Source: Dromaius novaehollandiae (lineage: Eukaryota > Chordata > Aves > Casuariiformes > Dromaiidae). Taken from it: a stretch of 64,000 bases of DNA. A model generated the notes under the pieces. The model was not told the origin of the DNA and made no database searches. It worked only from the letters and a program-made list of their open reading frames with translations. The position numbers and the translations under genes were made by a program. Where the stretch lies: positions 9,672,001-9,736,000 of the forward strand of contig NC_088117.1 of NCBI RefSeq assembly GCF_036370855.1, read 5' to 3'. Shown here one piece after another: positions 19,760 through 36,560 of this stretch. How positions within the stretch are numbered: the first letter of the stretch is position 1; each line of letters starts with the position of its first letter.

Positions 19760-19920
19760 GTTTTGATAAGCAAATACTTTCTGGGCTCTGCTTCTCGATT
19801 GGCTGTTTCTTCACCACCAGATTTTGACACAAATAATCTGATTGAAAAATCAGGGAGGGGAACAGGGGCAAAAAAACAGAGAGAGAAAAAAGGAGAAGTA
19901 TCTATTTCAGCAGACAGCGA
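19760..19920 (+). promoter_or_regulatory. GFI1B: GFI1B promoter
   Basis: A compact group of sites sits just upstream of the candidate first exon. It has TGATAAGCAAAT at 19764-19775 (a GATA site overlapping an octamer-like half), an inverted CCAAT box ATTGG at 19798-19802, and three AATC/GATT cores at 19835-19851 that fit the GFI-family recognition core. Published work on mammalian GFI1B describes GATA-1, NF-Y, Oct-1 and self-repression through AATC sites. The same mix here, 5.6 kb before the GFI1B start codon, supports this as its promoter. The start site itself is not resolved. Confidence 0.7.
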
Positions 19921-20028
19921 CTAAGTGAAAAAGTGGAAGAAGGAGTCCAGAGAGAAGACGACGTCTCACTGGGGGCTTGTCTGGGGAGATTTCAAGGCGA
20001 ATCCTGTAAAGCAAAGTCCCCCAAACAG
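19900..20028 (+). other. GFI1B: Candidate GFI1B non-coding exon 1
   Basis: A purine-rich leader sequence ends at the donor AACAG|GTGATT (intron from 20029). It follows the GATA/CCAAT/AATC promoter and precedes the acceptor at 25385. The 5' limit is approximate and the exon is inferred from position and one splice site. Confidence 0.5.
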
Positions 20029-23000
20029 GTGATTTATTTATTCTTTTAAACACTTTTAATTTAATTGTTTAATTCATTCCTTTGATATATGTTATAAGCT
20101 TTTTATTCTTTGCTTGTGCTTGCAAATATATAAGATATTCCACTGCATAAGTAAGTCACTTGTCCTGAGGATAGCTTTATGATAATGATTTACTTCAATC
20201 AAACTGTCAGACCTTTTAAAACTATATACCATATACTTACTTCACTCTCACACATGCACATGTGAAAAAGATAATAGTAGAACAAAATAGAAAAGATGCG
20301 ACAATGCTGGCAGATACAAGGGTCCCAGCAAGCTCTATGCAGCAGGAGCAGTTTCCAGATGTAAACTTTGTACTTAAGCGCTGAGGACATACTATGTTTT
20401 TTCTTTTAATTGCTCTTTTACAGGGCTAGGTCTTTAAACTCAGAAAACGGCACATCTCTACTGACATCAATTAATGTATGCCAATTTTACTAGTTGAGAA
20501 TTTAGTCTCTCCTGTTTAGGATTTTTGCTTCAAACCTCTATTTTTTTCCCATCCTTTTAAGAATATGCTGATTACTGTAACATAATTTTTAGCATATGGA
20601 ATTAGCTATTTATAGACACCCCTCATATACCACCAGATTGATTTAGTGCATCAAGCAGGAAAACAAATGATTTACAAGCTCGCACAGCAAGTGCATCTAT
20701 ACATTAAAGCGATACAGGATTTGTTAGAAGGTGCACATAGGTCTGTTTATCCTGGCGAGCCTAAGGCAAAGCTTGCTAGAGTCAGTGGCATTCCTGACTT
20801 CACTAGGAGCTAAATGAGGTTCCTAAATGAGGCTGCAATTATATTGTAAACTTTTTTCTTTTGTATGATATAATGTACAAGCATTTCCATTCCGCTTCTT
20901 GGACAAAATTATCACCATAGTTTGTTAATCCTGGCATAACATCCATTTGCACAGTCTTACCACAAGAATGAAAAATGTTCTGTTAATTTTTCCACTAAAA
21001 AAAAATATTCAAATTACTTGCCCCAAGTATGTACAGTGCTGTAAGGGTGGACTAGTGAAGACACGATTAATTTGGTTGTAAAGAACTTAAATACTTTCTG
21101 AATATGACTTTATATTTAAAAAGTCACGAGCCCCAAAAAAACTCTTATGTTCTTTGGGCTTTTAAAAAATTCTGACACAGGTTGTGTTTTGTTTCATGTT
21201 GTTTTTCTTCAAAAGTATAGTCTTCTGAAGGACAAACTATTCTTTATTTTGGGTAACTTTATTTTTACCAGAAAGAGCAGAAAAATACAATATTAAGATT
21301 TAAATACAAATTAAGCTGTGGTAAGGAAATAAGCCTCTTTTAGCCTAAGACTTCATTAATAGATGAACTCATATGAAGATATATATCAACCGTAGATTAA
21401 AATTTGATTAAGTATTTCCTCTGCGTGTAGTGGGAAAAAAAGTTTTTATCTCTACAATTAACCCTGTAAATTTGAAAACGGGGCTATCTGAACTTAGAAG
21501 GGCTTAGAGGAAAAGGAGGGTCAGCTTTAGAAAGGAGCATACATTGCAAATCGGGTTCCCGATTCAGCGTGGCGCGATCCTGCAAACACCTGTCCCCAAA
21601 TACACTCTTTCTTGTTATGAATCCCCTCGCTGAAGGCACCATTTGAAGAAGAGCTGTCCAATCTAATTCAGCGAGAATACGGATGTCTTCAAAATTGTAA
21701 CAAAGGGCCTGATCCTGTATTCTTGGGTACTACAAATTCCCACGCACTAAAGCAGGAGTCAGGGCTTCATAAGGAACATAGAATTGAATGAAATGAGGAT
21801 CGTGAAGTCAGGAGCCACCTCCTAAAAAAAACCCTTTTCCTTGGAGTTTTTGCACTGCCTTGCGTGTTCCACCAGCGCTTTACTCCGGAGAGCATCACTG
21901 GTGCTAAGGAACTCAGAGTTAGAAGATGCGAGGGGAATATCTTTCTAACCCGACTAGTGAAATCGTAATTGGTAAAACAAACCTCTTTAAGATGCTTCAA
22001 GTTAGGAGCCCAAAAGTTCAGGTACCCCAAATATCCCCAGCCACTTCTGAAAATGGAGGCTTTCCTCCGTACTGGAAGGCAAAACAGTGAAGCAGCCTCT
22101 TTCCCTCGGGTTCTTCTGCCTTTTCCTTAGAGCAGACTACTACTACATTATTTTACAGCTACATTAGTGGCACACAAGTGTCAATACAAGCTGGATACTG
22201 ATTTTATACTCTGTGTTCAATCCACAAAATGCCAAGATAGTTGCATTTTGGGTGGGCAGTCTGCCCAAGCAATGAACTCGCTCGTGCAGTTGCCAGTCAG
22301 GTTAGAAACCGCTGCCAAAGGCACTGGAGAGAACAGACTCCTGGAAAAAAAAAAGTTTCAGCAAAGGTTGAAGCTAAATTTTCTTGGGAGCTTCGGCAAT
22401 TGTTTTGGATGCAGCAGGGCTGTTTTCTGTAGCACTACTTTCTCTGTGAACTAGCGTTAGCTATTAGAAGCAGCTGATCACTTGCTACTGATAATCTGAG
22501 TTTCAAGGAGAGATAATATTTTTCTCTCACAATCTGTGCTTCTAGCTTTCCTCTGACTTGGTTGGGTGAATCACAAACACAGTCCAATGCAGTTGTTAAT
22601 TAACTATGCTTTGGGCTCCCAGTTCCTGTTTTCTCTATAAAATGGGGTGGGGGAAGTGACTTCCTTCTGTAACGTTCAGTAGGGCAGTAAAGATCATTGT
22701 GCTCAGTTCAGGCCCTTATCGGCAGCCAAGGTGCTGGACCAGACTTGACTTTTACTTACGCTGGGGCAAACACATCCAGAAAAATCCCATTGCTTCTTGT
22801 GCTTCTGCTTCCAACTGCCTTTAGAAAAGAGGGGCTGGACTTAGTGCTAGGGCACTACCATACAACACCGCAAGACTGCTCACACCACCAGCTTCCAGGC
22901 CTCTAATTTATCTGGCTAAACTGGCTGGCTGATGTCCTGAGGGTGCTCTGGGCAGTGGAGAGAGAGTGACCCTTTGAAGGCACTGCAAGGTGCCTGCTTC

Positions 23001-25385
23001 CACCCTACCTTCAGCTACCTGCTGCAGGAGCCTCTTTCTCCAGTGTGCTGGAAGCCCAGGGAAATTAGCTGGTTAATTCAGCCACATAAACCAGAGGTCT
23101 CAAGCTTGCTGGTACGAATGCCCTCCACTGTGGGCACAGTCCTGCCCACCACGCGGAAAAATCCCTTTGACCTGGATGGAAACTCCATGCATCCAGGGCT
23201 TGTGGCAGGGCTGTAACTGGAGGCCTGGCTATATTGCACGGCGCAGCTCCGGTGTGCGATACGGACGCTCCTGCTGCGCGCTCGCAGCTTAGCAGTTCTG
23301 CTAAGAGCCGAGGCACGTCTGGCTAAGGGAAGCACACTACTAATGGGGTTTTACCAGTTTCAGAAAGCTCCTGGGTTTGTACGGAGCTGGGAGCATTTCT
23401 GCACGCGCAGCCTTACACCAGGCAGAGATGCACTCTGCGATGCTTAGGAGGAACCTCATCAGAGAGCTACGGGAAAGCAAATACAGCAATGTAATCCAGA
23501 GTCCCTTCTCGCAAGTGCACACTTCTGGTTCCAACCCAGGACTGCTTTGTCCTCTTCCTAACACTAAATTAACAAATCTGGTCTTGGCCTCTGTTTTCTC
23601 ATATTCATCTCAAGTCACATGCAAATTTCTTGGAAAATAATGAAGAAAAACAGGTGAGTCATTTAAGGAGAAAAAATGGCTGGAGACGCCAAGGTTTATC
23701 CCTGAAGTGGTATATTAAACAGTGGGAACCCTAGGCCAGGTTTATAAAGGCAGCTAACTCCTAATGGGGTTTCTAAAAGCATCAAGGCTGGTGAGCACCT
23801 GACTCCTGAACACCTGAAAACAGCAGCGCTTGGGAATCTGCCTATCCACACCAGATTTTACTGTGCAAAATCTAGTGTACATGTACCTGCAGCCTCAGCA
23901 CCACTGCAAATCTGGCCCTGGGACCTGAAAGCAAAACACCACTGGGCTCTGTAATTTTATTTAGTATATGGGGGTAAGTGCAGGTGCTTTTGAACCCTAT
24001 AGAGAAGCCAGCTGAGATCTTTCCCCTCTCTCCCTGTCTGGGATTCCAGGAGCCCACGCTGCTCTGCCGTGTCCTACACAGACCCTTCAGAACACTCCTG
24101 TTTAACAGCTGCAAATTACGTTCTTTTTTAATAAATAAGTACAGTATACTTCAACTGCTCCCAAGAAAAAAACAAAGCTTAATAATGGAATTGCCCATCA
24201 GCAGAGAGCCAGGACTTGCTGTTGACTTTTCATATGAAATATAGTAAGATTTGCTTTTAGTGCCACTATCCTGAACAATTACAGAGAAAAATGCAAATAG
24301 GTATGCAAATAATGCAGCAGCTGATAGCACGGTGCATAGCGCTGAGCCTGTTGTCACGCTGTCTGCATGAGAACAGTTACCAGCCGTGGGGAGCGGGCAC
24401 AGGGCGGGCTGGGCTCTGGGTACTGGAGATAACAAGATGCATTGCAAGAGAATTTTGTATGATTAAATTTCAGCATTTTATGTTTGTTCCTAACCCGTCA
24501 TTTCAACGGTCTGTGATATTTGAGTCAGATCCAAAAGGTAACCTCTCTCACCCAACACTTCTGCTTTGCCTCTGCTCTGCCTGTTATTTGTCAGCCACAA
24601 CACAAAATACTCAAGCTGTGCCCAACAAGAAGGAAACCCACTATACATTAAGGCTGCTGGGATTTTTTACTGCCTCTCTCCTGTTATTTATGTTGTTTCT
24701 ATAATAATAATTTGTGTAGCAACTTCGCAAAAGAGCCAATGTCATGGCTTGGGACCACATTCTTCTAGGTACAGCACAAACACTAAGACAGGCCCCTCTC
24801 AGAGGGGTGATCGGGTGATCTCCATCCACCTCTCCCCATTGCGTTGTCCTCTCATGGATGATAATGTTGGACATGCACCATGTCCTGCAGCCAGAGCAGA
24901 GAACAGAGAGAGAGACATGCTGGGTTCTAGTATCTCTCTGCCACAGACACATTTTTGGTCTACAGCATGTCACTTAATTTAAGCATGCCTATTTCTCCTC
25001 CTATAAAATAAAGATATCGCTAATGCTTTGCCTCAACCTGGGGGTAGACTGTGAGGCTTAATTTTTTTATGGAGTACACTGTGATCTGCAGTCCCATCTC
25101 TAGATTCAGCGTCAAAGAATATCTCACAGTAAGTTTTTTCTCTTAACCCCCTCCACAGCCATGTGTTTTCCCCAGAGTTGAGATCCATCAGGTGCCCAAA
25201 CCCCAGCAGCCACTCCCCTGTCTTCGACTGGGTGGAGGGACCTTTCAGATGAACTACCTGTCTCCTCAGCAGAAGGGTTTTATTTCTCATCACTGCTGCA
25301 TACAGAGCTGCTGTTGTGGGGGAACAAGTGTGGGGGAACACGAACCACAGAGATTTACCTGCAGTTATTCTGTGTTTCTGCCCAG
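20029..25385 (+). other. GFI1B first intron
   Basis: No coding exon was recognised in this 5.4 kb. It holds a decayed L2/CR1-like 3' fragment near 24,900-25,065 (CTCCTATAAAATAAAGATA followed by GTGAGGCTTAA) and a weaker one near 22,610-22,650. The 3' end is a pyrimidine tract and CCCAG acceptor at 25385. Confidence 0.55.
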
Positions 25386-25399
25386 GCAGTGAATGGAAA

Positions 25400-29832
<4,433 letters not shown>

Positions 29833-31560
29833 GGGACTTCCCCAGGTCTTTGCTGGAGCTCCCATTGCCAGTGCATGCTCCAGGGAAGCAGACTCTCCAT
29901 CTGCCATGGGGCTGCCCAACTTGCTAACATCATATTGCTGCATTCCCCTGGGGACTGGCAAAGCCACATCACTGGCTTTGGTGTTCAGGCACCGACCCAG
30001 GGCCTTGCACATCCCAGTATGTGGCAATGCAACTAGGGGCAGCTCTCACTTTTTAATTGCAGCAGGTACTGGGCCAGTTCTAACATCACCTGCTCAAGTG
30101 CAAATCCAGAGGAATTGCTCCAAGGTCACTATTACTCTGGATTTACACCATGTGCAGAGCTCAGTTCATCAGATTGACCAGCAGTGAGGTGGGAACTCCT
30201 GGACTCATGGCACCAACACTCTGTGCCAAGCTGGTGCCTTAACCATGTTCTGCTTTGATGGTTAGGAAGATAAGGCCAGGGCATGCAAATAGATTGCGTT
30301 CAGTGAGCTGCGTTCAGCCTGGAGACGGCTTTTGCAGAGACTTGCCCAGGTCATAAATTCTGGCAACAAACACCTAAAGTCATTTTCTTTCAACGGAACA
30401 TGTACTGTGATCAGGTGACAAATTAACTGTGTTGTATTTTTAGCTTGGAGTGGGAGGAAAATACTGAAAAAAACCCAGCTCCTTAGATGCTCCCCTAGCT
30501 GATAACAGGGGTCTCTGAATGCAATCCTCGTTCACATAGTACTGCAGAGATCTCTGGTTAGTGGCAACCAAGTGAGCTCCAGAAAGAGCCAAGCCACAAG
30601 GCATAGGCGACTAAGTTCTGTGTCTCAGTACCATGCGGGTGAGACTGGCTGCTCTGGGAACCCAGCGGTATGTCCCATGATATTTCACTGCCTGCTGGAC
30701 ATACCGGCTTAGATCTGTCTCGGGGAAGTGTGTGTCACTGCATGGCTTTGGATATTGATGTCTAGGGCCAGAGAGTTATGCTTTCCTGTCGCTCTCTTAA
30801 AGGAGGAAGCGATCTAGCCTGTACACACTGGCATGATATGCGAATACCTTACAAGTATTAGACAAACAGAGCAGTGGTATTTCCGCCTTCTTCCAGGTCT
30901 AGAGGCTGAAGTAGAGGGCTGGAACAAATAAAGAGCTAGTTTCTCTCTCAGCTCTGCTATGTTCTTACTATACAGCCTCTGGCAAGTCACTGTACTCCTC
31001 CAGGCTTTTATTTCTCCACCACACCTGGTGATGTAGAGTTACTCATTCAGGTTTGTAGAGTCCCTTGAAATCTTCGGAGGAAGGTCAAAGTGTTATTATA
31101 GCATTAAAAAGACAAGCGCTTTCAGGTAAGTAGGGCGTTGTAGCACCGGGCAGACTGTTCCATAACTACACCCCTGAACACACAGCATCAGACTGACACC
31201 AGCAGGAACTGCCCTGGAGAACAGGCGGCGGCACTAGTCATTTCACTCCAAATGCTCAAGAAGGAAGGCTGCCATCACACGCAAGAGAGAAACGGTACAA
31301 GTAGAGAATTCATTTACTGCCAGGAGAAAAGAGGTCTGATCCTGTCCTCAGTTACACTGCTGTAAATCCAAAGCCATTCTCCTGACTGCAGATTGAGACC
31401 TAAAATGTATTTGTCCCTGTTTTTATCCTGTACCTAAGCTGTTAGTCATTAATATGCATTCTGGAAACTCAAAACAGCATCTGTACTCCTGGCTTTTCCT
31501 TGTACACTGTAAATATGTATTTATACTTATTTTAATGTATATTTTTATTGCAATATACCA
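29833..31560 (+). other. GFI1B: GFI1B 3'UTR and 3' flank
   Basis: No further coding exon follows the TGA. An AATAAA at 30927-30932 is the clearest polyadenylation signal. A TA-rich stretch at 31,500-31,560 (repeated TATTT and GTATATT) resembles the end of a longer 3'UTR. Near 30,950-31,080 is a decayed L2-like fragment (GGCAAGTCACTGTACTCCTCC). The true 3' end cannot be chosen from sequence alone. Confidence 0.5.
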
Positions 31561-34500
31561 GACAGTGGCAACATGTACAGGCCTGCTGGGATTTATCTGG
31601 TGAATCTATTTCCTCTCAGTAACTGGGCTAACAGAAAGCATTGCATGTTAAAAACACCCATTTCAAGAAAGGCTGGTACTCAGCTCTGGAGATGCCGGCA
31701 GCGGGGATGGAGGGGGAAAAGGAGAAGGGAGAAAGTACAGCATTGCCTCTTACAGTGGGTTCCTGCCTTGGGGGTCTGACACACACAAGTGGAAATCAAG
31801 ATGGAAATCCACCTGTAGAACAGGGTTCCCATCAGGAAGCACGGTCACAAGCTTGGACGTGAAAAAAAGGAGGTGGGGTGACTAGGAGAAAAGTGAGGGG
31901 ATCAGGAGCCTACTGGCTACAGAACACCCCACGAGCCTCATCCATAAAGCCTGGGATCAGAGGACATTCATCTCCAGGGACAGATACGTGCAGAGCCCCA
32001 AACAGGCAGAAGTCAGCTCTTCAGAGCAAGGGAGCGCTGCGCAGCTACAACCCCATCCAACGACATGGGACTGTGTGCCCAGGGGACGGTGTTACTGAAG
32101 TCCCCTTGTTAAAACCGTGGAAGAGCTGGGCTTAAGGAACTGGTCCTCAAGTTCTGACCGTGACACCAGGTGCACACATGATCCCACACGTACACATGCA
32201 CAAACCTTACTCAAGGTAAAGGCATCTCAGCTTATTAAAACGGCTGCCAAAAATTCAAACTGTGTTTGTTATTTCCCTTGCCCTCCAAAAATCTGCAAAC
32301 AAAAGCATTTAAAGAGCATGTCAGCATCTGAACTGCTCAGGAGTTAATGCCCTCCAGCCCCAAAACACACAGGCACCCTAGCACCTACTTCCCAGCCTGT
32401 GTCCTGGGGACAACGGGTGTTTCTGACTCTCATTTGAAGCTCCCTGATTCTGGCCATTCTTGAGGGAATTGCTGGCACAAACTGATCAGCACCACGGCAA
32501 GATTGCTTGTAAAATCACTCATAAAAACAAATCAGACAGCTGAGCCGGCTGAACAAGGACTACTGTATCCATTAGATTTCCATTGCTATCTTTTGATTTC
32601 CATGACACGGAGGAGTCACGGCCTGGAATGGGGCCACCCTAAGGCTGTGCTCCTGCAGCCCGCTTCTCCCTTGTTACAAAGGGCAGAGCAGCCCAGACCT
32701 GTCATTCCCTTCCCTTGGACCTCAGGCAAGCAGGGAAGGGAGCCGCTTTCACCACTCTCCTGGTTACTGAGCCTGGAGATTACTGAAGAGCTCTTATCCT
32801 GGAGCAGGCAGCGACAGCCTTACCCCTACACTTGGGAGGAGCCCTGTGAACACATCCCCAGGAGATGCAAGGATTGCTTTAGATGGATGGGCAGCGAGTA
32901 AGGAAACACTGAGGGTGATCTTAGGCCGTGCGCTGCTGCGGAGCCTCGCACAGAACACATCTGTGGCCAAGGCAGCTGGAGGAGGCCAGGCTGACCCACT
33001 CCCACCAGCTCTGGGAGCGTATCTCCAGGAACAGGGGCTGTGGAAGGAGGCCAGCTGGCAAAAGCCCTAGCAAGGCAGCAATGCAAAAGCTAGAAGGTGA
33101 CTTGAGAAGGAACGAAGAGGAAAGGGAAATTTGAGCTGTGCCGTGAGGCACTACGGTTTCTTCCCCCAAGCGTAACAAGGTGCCGCATTCAGACCACCTG
33201 GCCACACTGCCCGCCTCCTTCTTCCCTGAGCCCCATCGCTTCTTAGGCCTCTTGTTTCTACCCAGAGAACCTTTTTCAGTTGGATCTGGATGCCACATTT
33301 GGTTTTCATGCTCCTGGCTTCTCCCTGCATCTCTGAGCCTCTCAGATATAATAACCAAGGGGATTTTGTAGGTACATGGATGTCAGCAGTGTAGAGGAAA
33401 ACTAGGCAGAGCCCCTCAGCTCCTTGTTTGCATACAATCCCTGATGAGGGAGAGCCATCTTCTGAGGAAGGGGCTGGAGAGACCCCAGCTTGGCCTTTCA
33501 CTGTATATTGTTTTTTGCAAGGAACCCTTCAGCCATACAGGGAGGGTCCCAACTTGCCCGGGGCAGGAGGTCAGGAAGATGCAAGTGAAAGATCCTGGGA
33601 AACAGCCCCTGTGAAAACAGCACTACAAGCACAACAACAGCGTGCTGTGCCCTAACGCAACAGCCCCCTCGCGCTGGGCTTCCCCGGGAGGAGCGCGGGG
33701 TAGGGCGGCTGCTCCGAGCCCCTGCCCGCTGTCTGCCATCTCCCTCCCAGCGCTCTGCTCTCTGCCGGGAGCCTTCCTCCTGCACCCCACCGAGCCCCGA
33801 CGGTGCGACTAGACTGTGCTAGCGGCTCGAACACCGTGACATTTCATCTCCTCGTGCTTTCTTCACTGGGAAAACAAGCTCCGGGCCGACAGCAGCAGCG
33901 CCCCGGAGCTGAGCAACTGCACTCTGCACAGCCTGGGCTTTCGCTGGGCTGCTTGAAACTCCGGGAATGCACGTGAAGACGACAGGAAGGAGGGAGGTCA
34001 GGCATTATCCATACTACACCACGCCGGGTTGGGGGAGAGCCTTTGGCTCCGAACACAGGGCCAGCTGTGGGGCAGGCCTGCTGCTAGCATAGAGCCCAGC
34101 TTTGCATGCAGTGTTGCAAAGGGCTTGACTTTGCCCCAAACCTAATCTGATCCCGGGAGCTGCTGAACCCGTAAAACAGGCACGCTAAGATGCTCAGCAC
34201 CTGTCAGGATCAGGCTGTTGGTCTCACCAAATCCAAACAAACGCCCCTGCTCTTGCTCTCCAAACATGCAAATTCTCCCCAGTTCTGACCGCTCTGAAAA
34301 CAAGCCCTTTCCCACCATCTCCCCTTGCATCAAAAACATTCTGGCCAGTCAATCAAGGAAACAGATAACAAAAAGCAAAATCTCAACTAATCTTTGTGGC
34401 TGAAGAAAGAGTTGATTGTTTCTGCCTCTCTCTGAGCCCTCCCTAAACCTTGCATTTCCCTAGCCCTCTTCACACCTTCATTCCTTTATTGTAGTGGAAA

Positions 34501-36160
34501 GACAATCCTGGTCTTTGGGCTGTTTTGTTTAGCAAATGAGGGACATGCAAAGCTATCCCTCTGGGCAGCTGTCAGAAAGAGAGCGGTGCCTCTGGATCTT
34601 CCAGAGAGCCTTCAGGCACTGAGAGCACCAGCCCACCAGTATTACCATCAAGAGTGGATTTAAGTTGGGACACGAGATGCATCTTTCTTTTCTTAATGAA
34701 GACAGAGCCACAGGACATAGGGAGAGAAGGTGTGCTCCTGGCTAGCATGGCATTATACTGGAGCTTCTCTTCAGATTGTATTGACCTACATGTAGTGAAA
34801 TACTAGCAAAGGCAAAACTCTCTGAAGTTGTCATGTGTGCTGGCAAGAGTGAGAGAAGGTCTAAAAGGAAACGATGGGAAAGACGGTGAAGAATTAGGCC
34901 CCAGCTGGGTTCAGGATGTATTGGACGAAGAACTTCTTTGCTGAGTCCTGTTGCTCCCTCCCTCCCAAGGCTTCTCGAGAAAGCATTTTCACTGAAAAAA
35001 AACCAAAAGGAGAGTCCCTTCCCCTCCTGGCAGGTCATTCCCCCAGCGCTGCACGGAGCCGTTCCCAGGTGAAAGGGAGACCCGCCGGGTGCACCCTGCC
35101 ACGGGCAGGTTAGTTCTGCCCATAAACACAACACGCAACCCATAAACATACCCATAAACACACACACACGTGCAAACCCAAAAGCATTAGCTGGTCTCCG
35201 GTAATAGCTGCAGGAGCACGTTCCCCTGCACAAGGCAAACGTCCCTCCCTGCCGTTGAAGAGCCTAACCTGAGAAGGGACAGGGAACTCGACCTGCAAAG
35301 CTATAGGGGAAAAAATAAATACTTCACAAACATTTTTACCAATTATCCTGCCTGCAAAGCACAGCTGTTTTCCCACTTTTGCCCTGGAATAGCATGTCCA
35401 TATAGAGGAGCCAAAGTAGAACAGCTGCACCAAAATAATTCAAGGGTAGTTAAATCAGTTGTACCCCTCTGTGGTAGATGAGACTTAAGAAAAAGCAGGT
35501 CTGTGCAGTGGAGTTACTGAACAAGCATGTTTCAACTAACAGTCACCACGGCCACACACTGATCTTACGGTTACAGCCCTGGACGGAGACTCAAGATCAG
35601 CCACTTTTCCTGTATCACTGTGGGCAAACGTTAGCTCTGGATTTCTGAAGTCGCTCAGCCCCCCATGAAGCTCACAGAAATCCAGCAACCCATCTGTGAA
35701 AGGAGGATAGTAATCCCTCCTCTCCCCTTCCCTTTATTTCACTTCTTTATTCCAGTGGTAAGATAAGGAGGGGCAGCCCCATCCCTGACTATCTTCCACA
35801 TGTGGTGCCTCGCACAGCGGAGCCTTGATCTCAGCTGGAGCTCCTAAGCGTTACTGTGATACTAGCAATGAATGAGAGAACCGTAATCCAGGAAAGCAAC
35901 CTAATTCTGCAGAATTTCTACCTAGAAAGAAATCTCCCAAGCACAGGCACCTAGACCCCAGCATCAAAACCATTAAACTTCCAAACAAGCAGAGAAATGG
36001 GACAAGTAGATACACAGAACAAACCAGACACGAGTAGCATTTCCACTCGTGAATATTATTCCAAGCAGAAAGAGCAGGACGCTGATGCTGAGAACACTCT
36101 GTAAGTTCTCATTTTAAAGAAGCAGTTTAAAAACAAGCATTTTTTCAATCTGGTCCTCAG
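31561..36160. other. GFI1B-GTF3C5 intergenic region, left part
   Basis: No gene was recognised. It contains possible regulatory clusters near 34.25-34.45 kb and 35.76-35.81 kb (see findings), a decayed L2/CR1-like stretch near 35,580-35,760, and a short CA-rich run near 35,155-35,170. Open frames here are short and lack family signatures. Confidence 0.55.
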
Positions 36161-36229
36161 GCTAATTTTGACCTGGTGGCCCAAGGGTGATCTTTGTTCA
36201 CCTTACGAGGCAGCAAAGCAGACAGAGAG

Positions 36230-36560
36230 CAAAGAGTCCCCAGGAATGGGGAAATCTGAGGCTGGGGAGGAGCTGAGCATGCACTGGGCTCAGCTTTGGT
36301 CTGATAAGTTTATCAAGCACTGCCGGCTGCTAACTGTCAGCCGGCAAAGTGGGCCTGTTAGGGAGGAGGAACAGCTCCCAGGGCAAGATAGGACAACCCA
36401 TGCCTTATCGGAGTGCCTGAGCCAAAGAGGGAACTGGAGAGTGAGCACTTTCCAACCACTTCATCTGAACAACAGACAGATTGGCAGGAAAGGCCTGTCA
36501 GCCCTTCGCTCCTGCCACTCCGAGCAGGAGCAACAAAGAGCCCCGATCCATGCAAATAAA
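36230..36560. promoter_or_regulatory. Candidate GFI1B downstream blood enhancer
   Basis: Within about 330 bases are an inverted GATA pair (TGATAA at 36302-36307 and TTATCA at 36310-36315), two more GATA cores (36386-36390 and near 36405), CTGTCA MEIS/TALE-type sites, the RUNX-type core AACCAC (36454-36459), the E-box CATCTG (36462-36467), AGGAAA ETS-type cores and a perfect octamer ATGCAAAT (36550-36557). It lies about 16.4 kb downstream of the GFI1B promoter. Mouse Gfi1b has enhancers reported at roughly +13, +16 and +17 kb bound by GATA2, SCL, FLI1 and RUNX1. Orthology is inferred from position and motif mix only. Confidence 0.5.
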
